Shown: one piece after another, positions 34,574 through 43,539 of the stretch | Layout: the number at the start of each line of letters is the position of its first letter | Numbering within the stretch: the first letter of the stretch is position 1 | Source of the DNA: Alkalihalobacillus sp. BA299 | Lineage (GTDB): Bacteria; Bacillota; Bacilli; Bacillales; Bacillaceae_F | Direction: 5' to 3' | DNA length: 64,000 nt | Assembly (NCBI RefSeq): GCF_017745675.1 | Contig: NZ_JAFLJM010000008.1 | Span: forward strand, 124,001-188,000 | Translations under genes and position numbers: made by a program | Notes under the pieces: generated by a model | The model's database searches: none | What the model was told of the DNA's origin: nothing | Seen by the model: only the letters and a program-made list of their open reading frames with translations

Positions 34574-35242
34574 ATGGAAGATCATTTATTAGTCATTTTA
34601 CCACACCCTGATGACGAATCATTCGGCGTCGCAGGAACGATGTTAAACTATAAAGAAAAAGGCGGAAAAGTAACATATGTTTGTATGACAATGGGAGATA
34701 TGGGAAGGAATATGGGAAACCCGCCAATTGCTAACCGTGAATCCTTACCCCTCATTCGTAAAAAAGAGCTTGAAAATGCTGCAAAAATTTTAAAAATTGA
34801 TGATTTAATTCTCTTAGGGTTAAGGGACAAGACGATTGAATTTGAAGATGAAGAGAAACTATCTGAGCGAATTAGAAATTTAATTGAAGATTGTCAGCCG
34901 ACACTCGTGATTACATTTTATCCTGGTTACAGCATTCACCCTGACCACGATGCATGCGGTGCAGTCGTTATGAAAGCACTAGCGTCAATTCCTAAAGAAA
35001 ATCGTCCGACCGTATATGCATTAGCCATTTCAAGAGACAGTGAAACTGATTTAGGTAAACCACAAATCATTAATGATGTTCGACCTTATCTTCAACAAAA
35101 GCTCGATGCGTTAAAGGCTCACAAGACACAAATGCAGGAAGTCGTCCGGCAAACAGAAATTGCCCTGCAAGAAAGCAATGATGAAGCGGTTGACCGATTA
35201 AAATATGAACGTTTTTGGCTTTACCCTTTTGGCGATGAATAA
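34574..35242 (+). CDS. bshB2: Bacillithiol biosynthesis deacetylase BshB2
   Basis: A 222-residue PIG-L/LmbE-family zinc deacetylase. The metal motif HPDDE sits at residues 11-15 and SIHPDHDACG supplies the second histidine. It deacetylates GlcNAc-malate in bacillithiol synthesis, or bacillithiol S-conjugates. I choose ATG 34574, because an ATG at 34565 is only 2 nt from the GGAGG. Pairing with yojF is as in B. subtilis yojG. Confidence 0.93.
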   Translation: MEDHLLVILPHPDDESFGVAGTMLNYKEKGGKVTYVCMTMGDMGRNMGNPPIANRESLPLIRKKELENAAKILKIDDLILLGLRDKTIEFEDEEKLSERIRNLIEDCQPTLVITFYPGYSIHPDHDACGAVVMKALASIPKENRPTVYALAISRDSETDLGKPQIINDVRPYLQQKLDALKAHKTQMQEVVRQTEIALQESNDEAVDRLKYERFWLYPFGDE

Positions 35243-35292
35243 AAATACCCCCACTAAACCTTGCATTGGTTTAAAAGTGGGGGTATTTTTTA
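35243..35292 (+). terminator. Rho-independent terminator of yojF-bshB2
   Basis: AAATACCCCCAC (35243-35254) pairs with GTGGGGGTATTT (35277-35288), followed by T6. Very strong stem. Confidence 0.92.
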
Positions 35293-35436
35293 TTAACGGA
35301 TTCCGTTAGGGGGATAGAAAATCAAACAGCACACGTCAAGTCGCATACGAATTTGCATAGTTTTTAACATAAATTAACAGTATAAATAGAAAGCAATGAA
35401 AATCCCTTTTCTAACGTGTTATAAGACCTGACATCC

Positions 35437-35703
35437 TTAATAAACTTTATAAACTTGCCCTGTCTGAGCACCTTCAACACTCTTCACAAATGCATTCGCA
35501 ACTTTGTTAGCTGATACTGGATTAAAGCCTTTAAAAAATTCTCCATATTTGTCTAAGGATTCTTCTAGGACGTTTGGACTTACAGTATTAATCCGTATAT
35601 TACGTTTCAATTCAATTGCTGCAGATTTGACAAAACTAGCAATCGCACCATTAGCCATAGCTGCTGAACTGCCTTTTAAAAATAGGGGTTTGAACTTTAC
35701 CAC
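35437..35703 (-). pseudogene. C-terminal remnant of a short-chain dehydrogenase
   Basis: The minus strand reads GSSAAMANGAIASFVKSAAI, then RINTVSPNVLEESLDKYGEF and EGAQTGQVYKVY. This is the C-terminal 75-80 residues of a roughly 200-residue SDR subfamily. The Rossmann domain and catalytic Tyr-Lys are missing upstream, and the first residues (VKFKPLFL) show no ribosome site. Nearby are TAACGGATTCCGTTA (35296-35310) and CTAACCCGTTAG (35718-35729), possible scars. The rest of 35293-35849 holds nothing else I recognise. Confidence 0.75.
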
Positions 35704-35849
35704 TTTATTGAATTTCCTAACCCGTTAGTGAAAAAGCGATCCTCCATTGTTGAAGCATCGCCCGTTTGTTTAAGTGTAACATTTCACATATTTCTATTTC
35801 GCCACCGAATTAAAAACTCCTTTTTACTTCGCACCCTTATAGTATCAAC

Positions 35850-36290
35850 TTACCTAAAATTTCCCTCATACATTTTAATCCAATCTTTTACTGTCAACAT
35901 AGAGACGAGTTCGCCAATAAGCTGAAAAGGAATTTTTCTGGGATTAGTAAATCGAATACAGCTTTTCCCCATATTTAACTTTGTATCCATATGATTAGGG
36001 TATTCTTTTTGAAACCATTTAAATAATTCTTGGTCAGCATAAACCCCCATATGATATACAGCTATATGATTTTTTTGTGCCGTAATACTAATAAATGGTA
36101 AAGGAGTATCCTTTTTACAATGGTATCCATCTGGATAAGTAGCTAACGGGACCACGTAAGATGGCATGCCATATTGCATTTCAAATACAAAACCACTTGG
36201 GATACTTTGATCAATTACTTTTTTAAGTGTTATGAATGAGTCTCTCCATTTAGTTTCCACATTGTCTATATATTGATCTATTTCAGACAC
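35850..36290 (-). CDS. DUF1801 domain protein
   Basis: A 146-residue cytoplasmic protein with the DUF1801 (YdhG-like) pattern WRDSFITLKKVIDQ, FEMQYGMPSYVVP, KNHIAVYHMGVYAD and the C-terminal GKSCIRFTNPRKIPFQLIGE. Such proteins have a SufE-like or iron-chaperone-like fold by prediction, but function is unknown. Monocistronic. Confidence 0.85.
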   Translation of the reverse strand: MSEIDQYIDNVETKWRDSFITLKKVIDQSIPSGFVFEMQYGMPSYVVPLATYPDGYHCKKDTPLPFISITAQKNHIAVYHMGVYADQELFKWFQKEYPNHMDTKLNMGKSCIRFTNPRKIPFQLIGELVSMLTVKDWIKMYEGNFR

Positions 36291-36471
36291 TTAATTTTAC
36301 TCCTATTTAGTCTTGATAACAAGTTTCATACTCACCTTTCATTAGCAATACTCTTCTTCAAGTAATCTTCTATAGTTTAAGAACATTATTTCACAATCTA
36401 TACATATACTTTTACACAAAATTGCATTTTCCTTTTGAAGGTTCTAATTTTCAGATAATTGGTTACACGTG

Positions 36472-36504
36472 AAACACCGCACAGCTAATGACTGTGCGGT
36501 GTTT
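36472..36504 (-). terminator. Terminator of glnA
   Basis: AAACACCGCACAG (36472-36484) pairs perfectly with CTGTGCGGTGTTT (36492-36504) across a 7-nt loop. The minus-strand T-tract is short. Confidence 0.75.
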
Positions 36505-36517
36505 ATTTTTATTTTTA

Positions 36518-37873
36518 TTAGAATTTTGCTTGATAGCTATCAATTTCCCAACCATGAACAGCTGTTCTAAAGCTATCATATTCAGCACGTTTCAATTCGA
36601 TATACTCACCAAAGACATGATCTCCTAATGTTTCTCGTCCAATTTTACCTTCCTCTAGTGCATTGACTGCAGCTTCTAGGCTTGTAGGTAAGTTACGAAT
36701 TCCACGTTCTTTTAACTCAGCAGGTGACATGCTGAAAATATCATCTACAACTTCAGCTGGTACATCTAGATTACGGTTAATTCCGTCAAGTCCTGCAGCA
36801 GCAATAATAGCATATGCTAAGTAAGGATTTGCAGATGGGTCTGGACAACGGATTTCTACACGAGTTCCTGCTCCGCGTGTTGCTGGAATACGGATAAGAG
36901 CAGAACGGTTTGATGCAGACCAAGCAACATAGCAAGGTGCTTCGTAACCTGGAACTAGTCTCTTATAAGAGTTTACTAGCGGGTTAGTAACAGCTACGAA
37001 ATTATCAATATTGTCTAGTAAACCAGCAATAAATTTGTAAGATTTCTCAGAAAGCTGACGGCTGTCGTTTTCGTCATAGAATGCATTTTCTTGCTTTGCG
37101 ATATCAAACAATGAAATATTTACGTGCATTCCACTACCATTTGCTCCTGCAATTGGTTTTGGCATAAATGAAGCGTGTAAACCAAATTGTTTAGCTACTG
37201 TTTTAACAACCCATTTATACGTTGTTGCATTGTCAGCAGCACCTAGTGCATCAGCATACTTAAAGTTAATTTCATGCTGTCCTTCAGCAACCTCATGGTG
37301 AGATGCTTCGATTGTGAAGCCCATTTCTTTTAACGTTCGATAGATTGCTAGACGAACTTTTTCACCATAGTCATGTGGTGATGGCTCGAAGTATCCACCA
37401 AGATCTTGTGTATTTAATGTAGGACGTCCTTTTTCATCTGTCTCGAATAAGAAAAATTCTAACTCTGGTCCAACACTAATGGAATACCCTTGCTCTTTTG
37501 CTTTCTCTTCTGTTCTTTTTAGTACGTGGCGAGGGTCTCCTTCAAAATCCGTTCCATCTGGGTTTTTTACGCCGCAAAGAAAACGAGCTTCTGAGTAGCC
37601 TTCTTCAACCGACCATGGAAGAACGCAAAATGTATTTAAGTCTGGCATTAAGTATAAGTCTGATTTATTAATTGGAGAAAATCCTGTGATTGATGAACCG
37701 TCAAACATCACTTTTCCTTCAGCACATTGGTCAATTTGCTCTGCTGTAACCGTTACATGCTTTAATGTACCTTCAATATCAACGAATTGCATATGAATAA
37801 GCTCCACATGCTTTTCTTTAATAATCTCTTTAATCGCCTCTAAAGTTAACTCTTTTGTAGAAACTGTACTCAT
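36518..37873 (-). CDS. glnA: Type I glutamine synthetase
   Basis: A 451-residue enzyme that makes glutamine from glutamate, ammonium and ATP. Landmarks are VMFDGSSITGF, the metal-site VGPELEFFLFE, NGSGMHVNISLF, the glutamate-flap region YKRLVPGYEAPCYVAWS and RIPATRGAGTRVEIRCPDPSANPY. It is the Bacillus feedback-inhibited class by overall similarity. ATG 37873 has GGGAAG at good spacing; a TTG two codons upstream is less likely. Unlike B. subtilis glnRA, no glnR precedes it; two GlnR/TnrA boxes do. Confidence 0.96.
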   Translation of the reverse strand: MSTVSTKELTLEAIKEIIKEKHVELIHMQFVDIEGTLKHVTVTAEQIDQCAEGKVMFDGSSITGFSPINKSDLYLMPDLNTFCVLPWSVEEGYSEARFLCGVKNPDGTDFEGDPRHVLKRTEEKAKEQGYSISVGPELEFFLFETDEKGRPTLNTQDLGGYFEPSPHDYGEKVRLAIYRTLKEMGFTIEASHHEVAEGQHEINFKYADALGAADNATTYKWVVKTVAKQFGLHASFMPKPIAGANGSGMHVNISLFDIAKQENAFYDENDSRQLSEKSYKFIAGLLDNIDNFVAVTNPLVNSYKRLVPGYEAPCYVAWSASNRSALIRIPATRGAGTRVEIRCPDPSANPYLAYAIIAAAGLDGINRNLDVPAEVVDDIFSMSPAELKERGIRNLPTSLEAAVNALEEGKIGRETLGDHVFGEYIELKRAEYDSFRTAVHGWEIDSYQAKF

Positions 37874-37893
37874 TATCAAACACTTCCCTTTCG

Positions 37894-37910
37894 TGTAATC
37901 TTAATTAACA
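37894..37910. promoter_or_regulatory. GlnR/TnrA box downstream of the glnA promoter
   Basis: TGTAATCTTAATTAACA matches TGTNAN7TNACA fully. It is centred about 18 bp after the predicted start. Confidence 0.85.
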
Positions 37911-37926
37911 TCTCTTGTTATCTTCT

Positions 37927-37954
37927 ATTTTAAATAATCATATAATTTCTGCAA
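37927..37954 (-). promoter_or_regulatory. Predicted sigma-A promoter of glnA
   Basis: Minus strand TTGCAG (37954-37949), 16 bp, TAAAAT (37932-37927). Confidence 0.6.
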
Positions 37955-37960
37955 TGATTT

Positions 37961-37977
37961 TGTTAGATTATCTGACA
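37961..37977. promoter_or_regulatory. Upstream GlnR/TnrA box of glnA
   Basis: TGTTAGATTATCTGACA matches TGTNAN7TNACA fully. It is centred near -49. Confidence 0.85.
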
Positions 37978-37989
37978 AAGAGATTTTAA

Positions 37990-38136
37990 GAAAAGTAAAA
38001 GCACCCGTATAGTGGCGTATGGACTGGAGCACTCGTATGAGATAAAGGAAACACAATGAAGGTTAGTGAATTAATGTTGACTTATTGTACGGGGGTCAGA
38101 GAAGTCTCATTAGTCTGTGGGCGCTTGCGCTAGATA
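37990..38136. repeat. Interspersed repeat, about 150 bp, second full-length copy
   Basis: Shares the ordered blocks of 2498-2645: GAAAAG, AGCACCCGT, GGCGTATGGACTGGA, ATAAAGGAAAC, TGTTGACTTAT, TGTACGG, GAAGTCTC, TAGTC and the end GTGGGCGCTTGCGCTAGA. It is more diverged at the left end. It lies upstream of the glnA promoter region and downstream of cshA. Confidence 0.72.
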
Positions 38137-38140
38137 TCTT

Positions 38141-38195
38141 GAAAAAGGTGACAGGCACCGTTAACAAACTGAAGTGTTAAACGTGCCTGTCACCT
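38141..38195 (-). terminator. Terminator of cshA
   Basis: AGGTGACAGGCAC with GTTAACA pairs with TGTTAAACGTGCCTGTCACCT. The minus-strand stem runs into TTTTTC. Same terminator family as 3944 and 6429. Confidence 0.82.
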
Positions 38196-38207
38196 ATTAT
38201 GTTAGTC

Positions 38208-39698
38208 TTATTTCTTTTTTCGGGAAGCGCCAACTCTTACCTTGCTATTTTTTGATTGACCACCTCTTGAACCGCCTTTACGATCACGGTCACGATCTTT
38301 GTTTCCGCGACCGTAACCACCGCTGCCTTTTCCTTTACCTTTCCCTCTGCCACCGCCAGATTTAAATCCTTTGACACGTAACGGTGCTTCTTCTGTTAAC
38401 TTGATTGGAACATCATTTGGCTCTTTTGTTAACATCTTTAAAGCCGCAGAAAGTAACGTTACAGAATCGGTTTCTTCAAGAAGCTGTTCAGCTGACATTC
38501 GATACGATTGGAAATCATTTTCATCGATCGTTTTCAATAAACTTTCCACCGTCATACGAAGTTGTCCTTCCATTGCCTCAGCTAATGTTGGAACAGGTCT
38601 TCTCGTAATTTTACGGTTCGAAGTTTTTTCAATCGTTTTTAAGTGTGTTAATTCTCTTGGTGTAACAAGTGTTAATGCTAGGCCTTTATTTCCGGCACGA
38701 CCTGTACGACCAATACGATGAACATAGCTTTCAGGATCTTGCGGAATATCGAAATTATAGACGTGAGTCACACCCGTAATATCCAATCCACGTGCTGCGA
38801 CATCTGTTGCAACAAGAACTTCGACTGTTCCTTCCTTAAACTTCTTAATGACACGGTCACGTTGGTTTTGGTTAATATCACCATGTAAGCCTTCTGCACC
38901 GTATCCACGTTTATTCAAAGCTTCAGCTACTTCGTCAACACGACGCTTCGTTCGACCAAATACAATCGCGAGCGTCGGCGAATGAATGTCCAACATGCGA
39001 CAAAGCACATCAAATTTTTTCGATTCCGGAACTTCCATATATTCTTGTTCAACATTTGCAGTTGTAATCTCTACGGATTTAACTACAATTACTTCTGCAT
39101 CTGGCTTCATAAACTTTTCTGCAAGTCCACGAATTTGTTTAGGCATCGTTGCTGAGAACAATAACGTTTGACGCTCACTCGGGACTTCTTTCAAAATCGT
39201 TTCAATGTCCTCAATGAAGCCCATATTTAACATTTCATCTGCTTCATCTAAAATCACCATATCAATCGTGTTCATTTTAATCGTTTTACGACGCATATGG
39301 TCCATAAAACGTCCCGGTGTTGCGACGATAATTTGTGGTTTACGCTTTAATGCCTTAATTTGGCGAACGATATCTTGTCCTCCATAAATCGGTAAGGCTT
39401 TAACTCCGCGAAGGTTTCCAATTTTGTTTAGCTCTTCCGCTACTTGAACTGCAAGCTCACGGGTAGGTGCTAATACTAGACCTTGAATCGTCCCCGCATC
39501 AACATCCATCTTTTCAATTAACGGGATTCCAAAAGCTGCTGTTTTTCCTGTTCCTGTTTGTGCTTGTCCAATCACATCTTTTCCTGCAAGTAATGTTGGG
39601 ATCGTTTGTTCTTGAATAGGCGTTGCCTCTTCAAACCCCATTTCTGTAATCGCTCGGACAATTTGATGGTTTATTCCAAAATCATAAAAAGTTGCCAA
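38208..39698 (-). CDS. cshA: DEAD-box RNA helicase CshA
   Basis: A 496-residue helicase. Q motif TPIQEQTIP, motif [13 protein letters not shown], motif [16 protein letters not shown], motif III LFSATMP and motif [12 protein letters not shown] are all present. An extended C-terminal domain ends in an Arg/Gly/Lys-rich tail with [18 protein letters not shown], typical for the CshA (YdbR) degradosome helicase. It unwinds RNA in mRNA decay and ribosome biogenesis, especially in the cold. It lies beside a cold-shock gene. Confidence 0.94.
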   Translation of the reverse strand: MATFYDFGINHQIVRAITEMGFEEATPIQEQTIPTLLAGKDVIGQAQTGTGKTAAFGIPLIEKMDVDAGTIQGLVLAPTRELAVQVAEELNKIGNLRGVKALPIYGGQDIVRQIKALKRKPQIIVATPGRFMDHMRRKTIKMNTIDMVILDEADEMLNMGFIEDIETILKEVPSERQTLLFSATMPKQIRGLAEKFMKPDAEVIVVKSVEITTANVEQEYMEVPESKKFDVLCRMLDIHSPTLAIVFGRTKRRVDEVAEALNKRGYGAEGLHGDINQNQRDRVIKKFKEGTVEVLVATDVAARGLDITGVTHVYNFDIPQDPESYVHRIGRTGRAGNKGLALTLVTPRELTHLKTIEKTSNRKITRRPVPTLAEAMEGQLRMTVESLLKTIDENDFQSYRMSAEQLLEETDSVTLLSAALKMLTKEPNDVPIKLTEEAPLRVKGFKSGGGRGKGKGKGSGGYGRGNKDRDRDRKGGSRGGQSKNSKVRVGASRKKK

Positions 39699-39874
39699 TG
39701 TATCTTATTCTCCTTTGTATCTAAAATTATTTGTAGAGCACGCACTTATATTTTATATCGTTTGCTTTTTTGATCAGAATTATCATATTCAAATAAAGAT
39801 GTAATTATTTAAAAAACCACTTTGAAAATAATCTAAATTAAGAGCCATTAAATGGAAGGAAAAGTAAAATGAAG

Positions 39875-39906
39875 AAAAGCCATATTCCAGTCATATGGAA
39901 TATGGC
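39875..39906 (-). terminator. Terminator of the cold-shock gene
   Basis: GCCATATTCCA (39879-39889) pairs with TGGAATATGGC (39896-39906). On the minus strand it is followed by TTTTCTTC. Confidence 0.75.
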
Positions 39907-39932
39907 CATTATCTTAACGTATATTTAATCGA

Positions 39933-40232
<300 letters not shown>

Positions 40233-40299
40233 TCAGGTTCCTGACTTTTTAACACTAATGTAACTATATTACTTTTTACGCTAAAAAGCAAATCGAACA

Positions 40300-40797
40300 T
40301 TAACGGTTCGTTACCGTTTCCGGATACAAATCATGATTCATTAGCCGGAAATTCGCCATTTCTTCATACTTTGTACCTGGTCGTCCATAGTTACAGTAAG
40401 GGTCAATTGAAATTCCCCCACGTGGTGTGAATTTCCCCCAAACTTCAATATATCTCGGGTTCATCAATTTAATTAAATCATTCATAATTGTATTTACACT
40501 ATCTTCATGGAAATCACCATGATTCCGGAAGCTAAATAAATACAGCTTCAACGACTTGCTTTCAACCATTTTAATATCCGGAATATAGCTAATATAGATC
40601 GTTGCAAAATCAGGTTGTCCTGTTTTAGGACAAAGCGTTGTAAATTCAGGGCAATTAAATTTGACAAAATAATCTCTTTCTGGATGCTGGTTATCAAAAG
40701 TCTCTAATACACTAGGATTATATTCATAGTTGTACTTTGTATTTTGGTTACCTAATAGCGTTACATCTTGTAAGTCTTCATCTTTCCGACCGACCAT
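40300..40797 (-). CDS. queF: NADPH-dependent 7-cyano-7-deazaguanine reductase QueF
   Basis: A 165-residue unimodular T-fold enzyme. The nucleophile is in [16 protein letters not shown] (C56, with D63), the QueF signature is [14 protein letters not shown], and NHGDFHED supplies the catalytic-type histidine. It reduces preQ0 to preQ1 in queuosine synthesis. It stands alone; queCDE are not in the window and I see no preQ1 riboswitch upstream. Confidence 0.96.
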   Translation of the reverse strand: MVGRKDEDLQDVTLLGNQNTKYNYEYNPSVLETFDNQHPERDYFVKFNCPEFTTLCPKTGQPDFATIYISYIPDIKMVESKSLKLYLFSFRNHGDFHEDSVNTIMNDLIKLMNPRYIEVWGKFTPRGGISIDPYCNYGRPGTKYEEMANFRLMNHDLYPETVTNR

Positions 40798-40867
40798 TGT
40801 TTTTCCACCTTTCTATACCGGAATTAATTATAGGTAGATCGCCAAACGTTGTCAATGGGTTGATACA

Positions 40868-41962
40868 TTACACTTTTGGGTGATTTGAAGGTTTACCTTC
40901 GCTCGGAAAGACTTGCAGATTGTTTTGGTAGCTAATATCATCTGGATCGAGTCCGTTTCCTAATGAACCATAGACGTTCCCCGCCCGAGGGTCGACTAAT
41001 TCTTTATGCTGATAATAGATGCGCGGAGTTTTAAATAGGGCAATCATCGCTTTTAAAAAAGGCATCTCGTGGTATCGTTCAGGCCAATTTTGCTTGATAT
41101 GCGCTTTCACTAATGGATAATATTTTGGACTAATCGATGGAAACAGATGATGTTCTGTATGATAAGAAAAATTAAAATGAATCGCATCCACCCATTTCGG
41201 CACGGTTACTGACAAACTGTTCGCTAACGGGTCGTTGACAGGTACGAGCGGATTGAGCCGGTGATTTGTTGAAATATAAGCCATTACAATAAAATTCGCA
41301 ATCAATAATGGGAGTAAGAAAACAAAAAACCAGTTGGCAAACCCAATCCATAACAGAACACCAATCCATGAAGCCCAAGGTAAAATAAACTGTAGCCAAA
41401 CTTTGGGCCGGTTTCTCGGATTAAAGTCTTTTATATAAATCGTAAACATTCTTAATGAATGAGCAGTAAATGTCATCGCTAACGAGAGTAAACTAAATGA
41501 CGCTCGAATAAATAATGGCACTCGATACAATAAGCGTACAAACGGCTTTTGAGCCAATTGTTCAGCACTAATCCACGCATCAGGATCTTTATGTTCATCC
41601 TGAGTATGAACATGGTGATTCATATTATGCCATTTTCTCCAAAGACTTGGTCCTGTACATAATGGCCAAAAAGTAATTGCTCCTAAAAGGTCACGAAGCC
41701 AAGGTTTCCTAACAACGGTGCCATGAAGAATTTCATGACCTAAAAATCCAAGACTTGCATAGCATGCTCCTAAAACGATCGCAATCAATAAGTTAAACCA
41801 GACGTTTAATTCTAAAAAACCAATAGCTAGAAATCCTGCAACGATAACAATAAGAAAAGCCAGCCCACCTAAAAGACGAGAAGGTACGGGCTTAAATGCC
41901 TCTTTAGGGAGGTGGGGTTTAATTCTTGCTGCATACCAAGATAATGATTCGTATTCCTTCAT
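40868..41962 (-). CDS. Membrane fatty acid desaturase
   Basis: A 364-residue integral membrane di-iron protein. Three histidine boxes are visible: GHEILHGTVV (HxxxH, about residue 76), WHNMNHHVHT (HxxxHH, about 112) and YHTEHHLFP (HxxHH, about 270). Hydrophobic segments lie near 30-75, 145-165 and 190-225. It probably desaturates membrane-lipid acyl chains, as B. subtilis Des does, though the sequence resembles the linoleoyl-CoA/Delta-6 type more. A heptanucleotide repeat tract lies 82-136 bp upstream of the ATG. Confidence 0.9.
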   Translation of the reverse strand: MKEYESLSWYAARIKPHLPKEAFKPVPSRLLGGLAFLIVIVAGFLAIGFLELNVWFNLLIAIVLGACYASLGFLGHEILHGTVVRKPWLRDLLGAITFWPLCTGPSLWRKWHNMNHHVHTQDEHKDPDAWISAEQLAQKPFVRLLYRVPLFIRASFSLLSLAMTFTAHSLRMFTIYIKDFNPRNRPKVWLQFILPWASWIGVLLWIGFANWFFVFLLPLLIANFIVMAYISTNHRLNPLVPVNDPLANSLSVTVPKWVDAIHFNFSYHTEHHLFPSISPKYYPLVKAHIKQNWPERYHEMPFLKAMIALFKTPRIYYQHKELVDPRAGNVYGSLGNGLDPDDISYQNNLQVFPSEGKPSNHPKV

Positions 41963-42043
41963 TTCATGCTCCTTCCAAATTTAACAATTTCTTCATATTA
42001 CATGACTTAGTTTTCCTAACATTACTTCTTTTTAATCCAAAAA

Positions 42044-42098
42044 TTTCTTCTTTCTTCTTTCTTCTTTCTTCTTTCTTCTTTCTTCTTTCTTCTTTCTT
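42044..42098. repeat. Heptanucleotide microsatellite (TTTCTTC)n
   Basis: Seven perfect copies of TTTCTTC plus TTTCTT. It lies in the presumed promoter region of the desaturase. Immediately to the right is an AT-rich stretch with the hairpin TCTAATATTA/TAATATTAGA (42158-42182), possibly ending the LOG gene transcript. Confidence 0.95.
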
Positions 42099-42194
42099 AG
42101 TTATCGTACCAATACGAATCAGGAAAATCAATTTGTATTTATTACCTGGTTCTAATATCTAATATTATTAGTTAATATTAGATTAAATTCATTT

Positions 42195-42770
42195 TTATAA
42201 ATCCACCATCTCATCAGGTCGTATATCCTTACTTTGATTGAACATTCGTTCCAAAAGGATTTCAGGTTTCTTCTCAACAATAAGCAAGTCTACATTCGCT
42301 TGCGGCATAAATCCTGCCTGTGCCGCTTTTTTTAATAAATCATTTAATGGATCATAGTAATTTAACACATTCAATGCACCTATTGGTTTTTTATGGATGC
42401 CAATTTGGGCCCAGCACATCACTTCTAATAACTCTTCAAACGTGCCGATGCCTCCAGGTAGAGCAATATACCCATCCGCAAGATCTGACATCAGTGCTTT
42501 TCGTTCGTGCATCGTTTCCGTTTCATGAAATTCGGTTAATAGTGGGTGAACTTTTTCCTTAGAAAATAGGTTCGTCGGCATGACACCGGTCACTTTACCA
42601 CCATACTGTAAAACACTGTCGGCGATTCTCCCCATTAATCCAATTTTCGAACCACCATACACTAATTCAATCTTTTGCTTTGCTAAAATTTGTCCTAATT
42701 GAGCTGCTCCTTGCTCAAATTCCGGACTCGCCCCTGCATTTGAACCTGCAAACACACATATCTTTTTCAT
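42195..42770 (-). CDS. LOG family protein (TIGR00730)
   Basis: A 191-residue Rossmann-like protein. VFAGSNAGASPEF, VYGGSKIGLMG and the LOG motif ALPGGIGTFEELLEVMCWAQIG are clear. Characterised relatives (B. subtilis YvdD, plant LOG) cleave nucleoside 5'-monophosphates to free base and ribose phosphate. Monocistronic. Confidence 0.92.
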   Translation of the reverse strand: MKKICVFAGSNAGASPEFEQGAAQLGQILAKQKIELVYGGSKIGLMGRIADSVLQYGGKVTGVMPTNLFSKEKVHPLLTEFHETETMHERKALMSDLADGYIALPGGIGTFEELLEVMCWAQIGIHKKPIGALNVLNYYDPLNDLLKKAAQAGFMPQANVDLLIVEKKPEILLERMFNQSKDIRPDEMVDL

Positions 42771-42918
42771 CGTGTCTCTCCTAATCCAATAATCTTTTCT
42801 AAATTATATTGTACCATTCTGAGCAACTTAACATAGAGAGGACATTTGATTAGAACTACTAATTTTTATAAGGCCATTAAACCATTTTCGCTCCAAGCAT
42901 GTACTTGATTAAAGGACA

Positions 42919-42946
42919 ATGACAAATTACGATAATCGTTTAGAAT
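42919..42946 (+). promoter_or_regulatory. Predicted promoter of the 43028-ywbE operon
   Basis: ATGACA (42919-42924), 16 bp, TAGAAT (42941-42946). Moderate consensus match. Confidence 0.45.
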
Positions 42947-43027
42947 AGAACCATTATTAAAGTGTAAAAAAATTATGCTTATGATACGCTGTTAAAGAGC
43001 AAATTAACATTAAAGGAGTTTTCAACG

Positions 43028-43234
43028 ATGTCTAGATCCAATCAAGATCAAGAAAAGCAGCTAACAGAAAAGAAGAAAATCAATCTCCAAGATGCGATCA
43101 AACAACAGCTTGCCAATAAAAAGAAGAATCAAGGATTAGGAAATTTAAGCACTCACGCTTCGAGCCAGCCGAAAAAGATGAAAAGCCAGCAAACGAAAAA
43201 GATTAATAATCAACGGAAGCGGATGGGTACGTAA
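43028..43234 (+). CDS. Small basic hypothetical protein upstream of ywbE
   Basis: A 68-residue, Lys/Gln-rich, highly basic cytoplasmic protein (about 18 Lys), with no membrane segment. The middle NLQDAIKQQLANKKKNQG looks helical; the rest is probably disordered. I do not recognise a characterised family. AAAGGAGTTTTCAACG precedes the ATG, and its stop codon overlaps the ywbE start (TAATG), so the two are translated together. The charge suggests nucleic-acid or ribosome association, which is inference. Confidence 0.75.
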   Translation: MSRSNQDQEKQLTEKKKINLQDAIKQQLANKKKNQGLGNLSTHASSQPKKMKSQQTKKINNQRKRMGT

Positions 43235-43437
43235 TGAACGGACAAAACCGTAGTGCCATCTCACCAGGCCTTGAAGTTAATATTGTCTTGAAACAGGATC
43301 AACGAACAGGAAAATTAACAAACGGTATCGTAAAAGATATATTAACGAAATCAAGCTTTCATCCTCACGGGATAAAAGTTCGCCTTCAAAGCGGCGCTGT
43401 TGGCCGAGTTAAAGAAGTCCTGAATCCTCAAAAATAA
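43234..43437 (+). CDS. ywbE: YwbE family protein
   Basis: A 67-residue protein matching the YwbE family: RSAISPGLEVNIVLKQDQRT, GKLTNGIVKDILT and HPHGIKVRLQSGAVGRVKEV. It looks like a small KOW/SH3-like beta-barrel with unknown function. Start ATG overlaps the preceding stop. The last bases lie within the left 98-bp direct repeat, whose terminator ends the operon. Confidence 0.9.
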   Translation: MNGQNRSAISPGLEVNIVLKQDQRTGKLTNGIVKDILTKSSFHPHGIKVRLQSGAVGRVKEVLNPQK

Positions 43438-43530
43438 ACCAATTACTGCAAAACAAAAGCCAGGCACCTCCATTACACGTTTGGAGAGCCTGGCTTTTAT
43501 GCTTTTGTAATCCTTCAATTATAATTTAAA
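43433..43530. repeat. 98-bp direct repeat, left copy
   Basis: Identical over 98 bases to 55468-55565 in the same orientation, a distance of 12,035 bp. The flanking bases differ on both sides. It contains the terminator hairpin 43455-43498. Confidence 0.95.
43455..43498. terminator. Bidirectional terminator within the left repeat
   Basis: AAAAGCCAGGC pairs with GCCTGGCTTTT, with CTCC/GGAG-type pairing further in. It serves ywbE (plus) and the M20 gene (minus). Confidence 0.85.
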
Positions 43531-43539
43531 TTCTGGCAC

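Noticed and set aside
42044-42098. CRISPR-like array
   Set aside because: Contiguous 7-nt units without spacers; a microsatellite.
42158-42182. Terminator of the LOG-family gene
   Set aside because: The stem is perfect but all A/T, with no T-tract after it on the minus strand; mentioned only as a possible hairpin.
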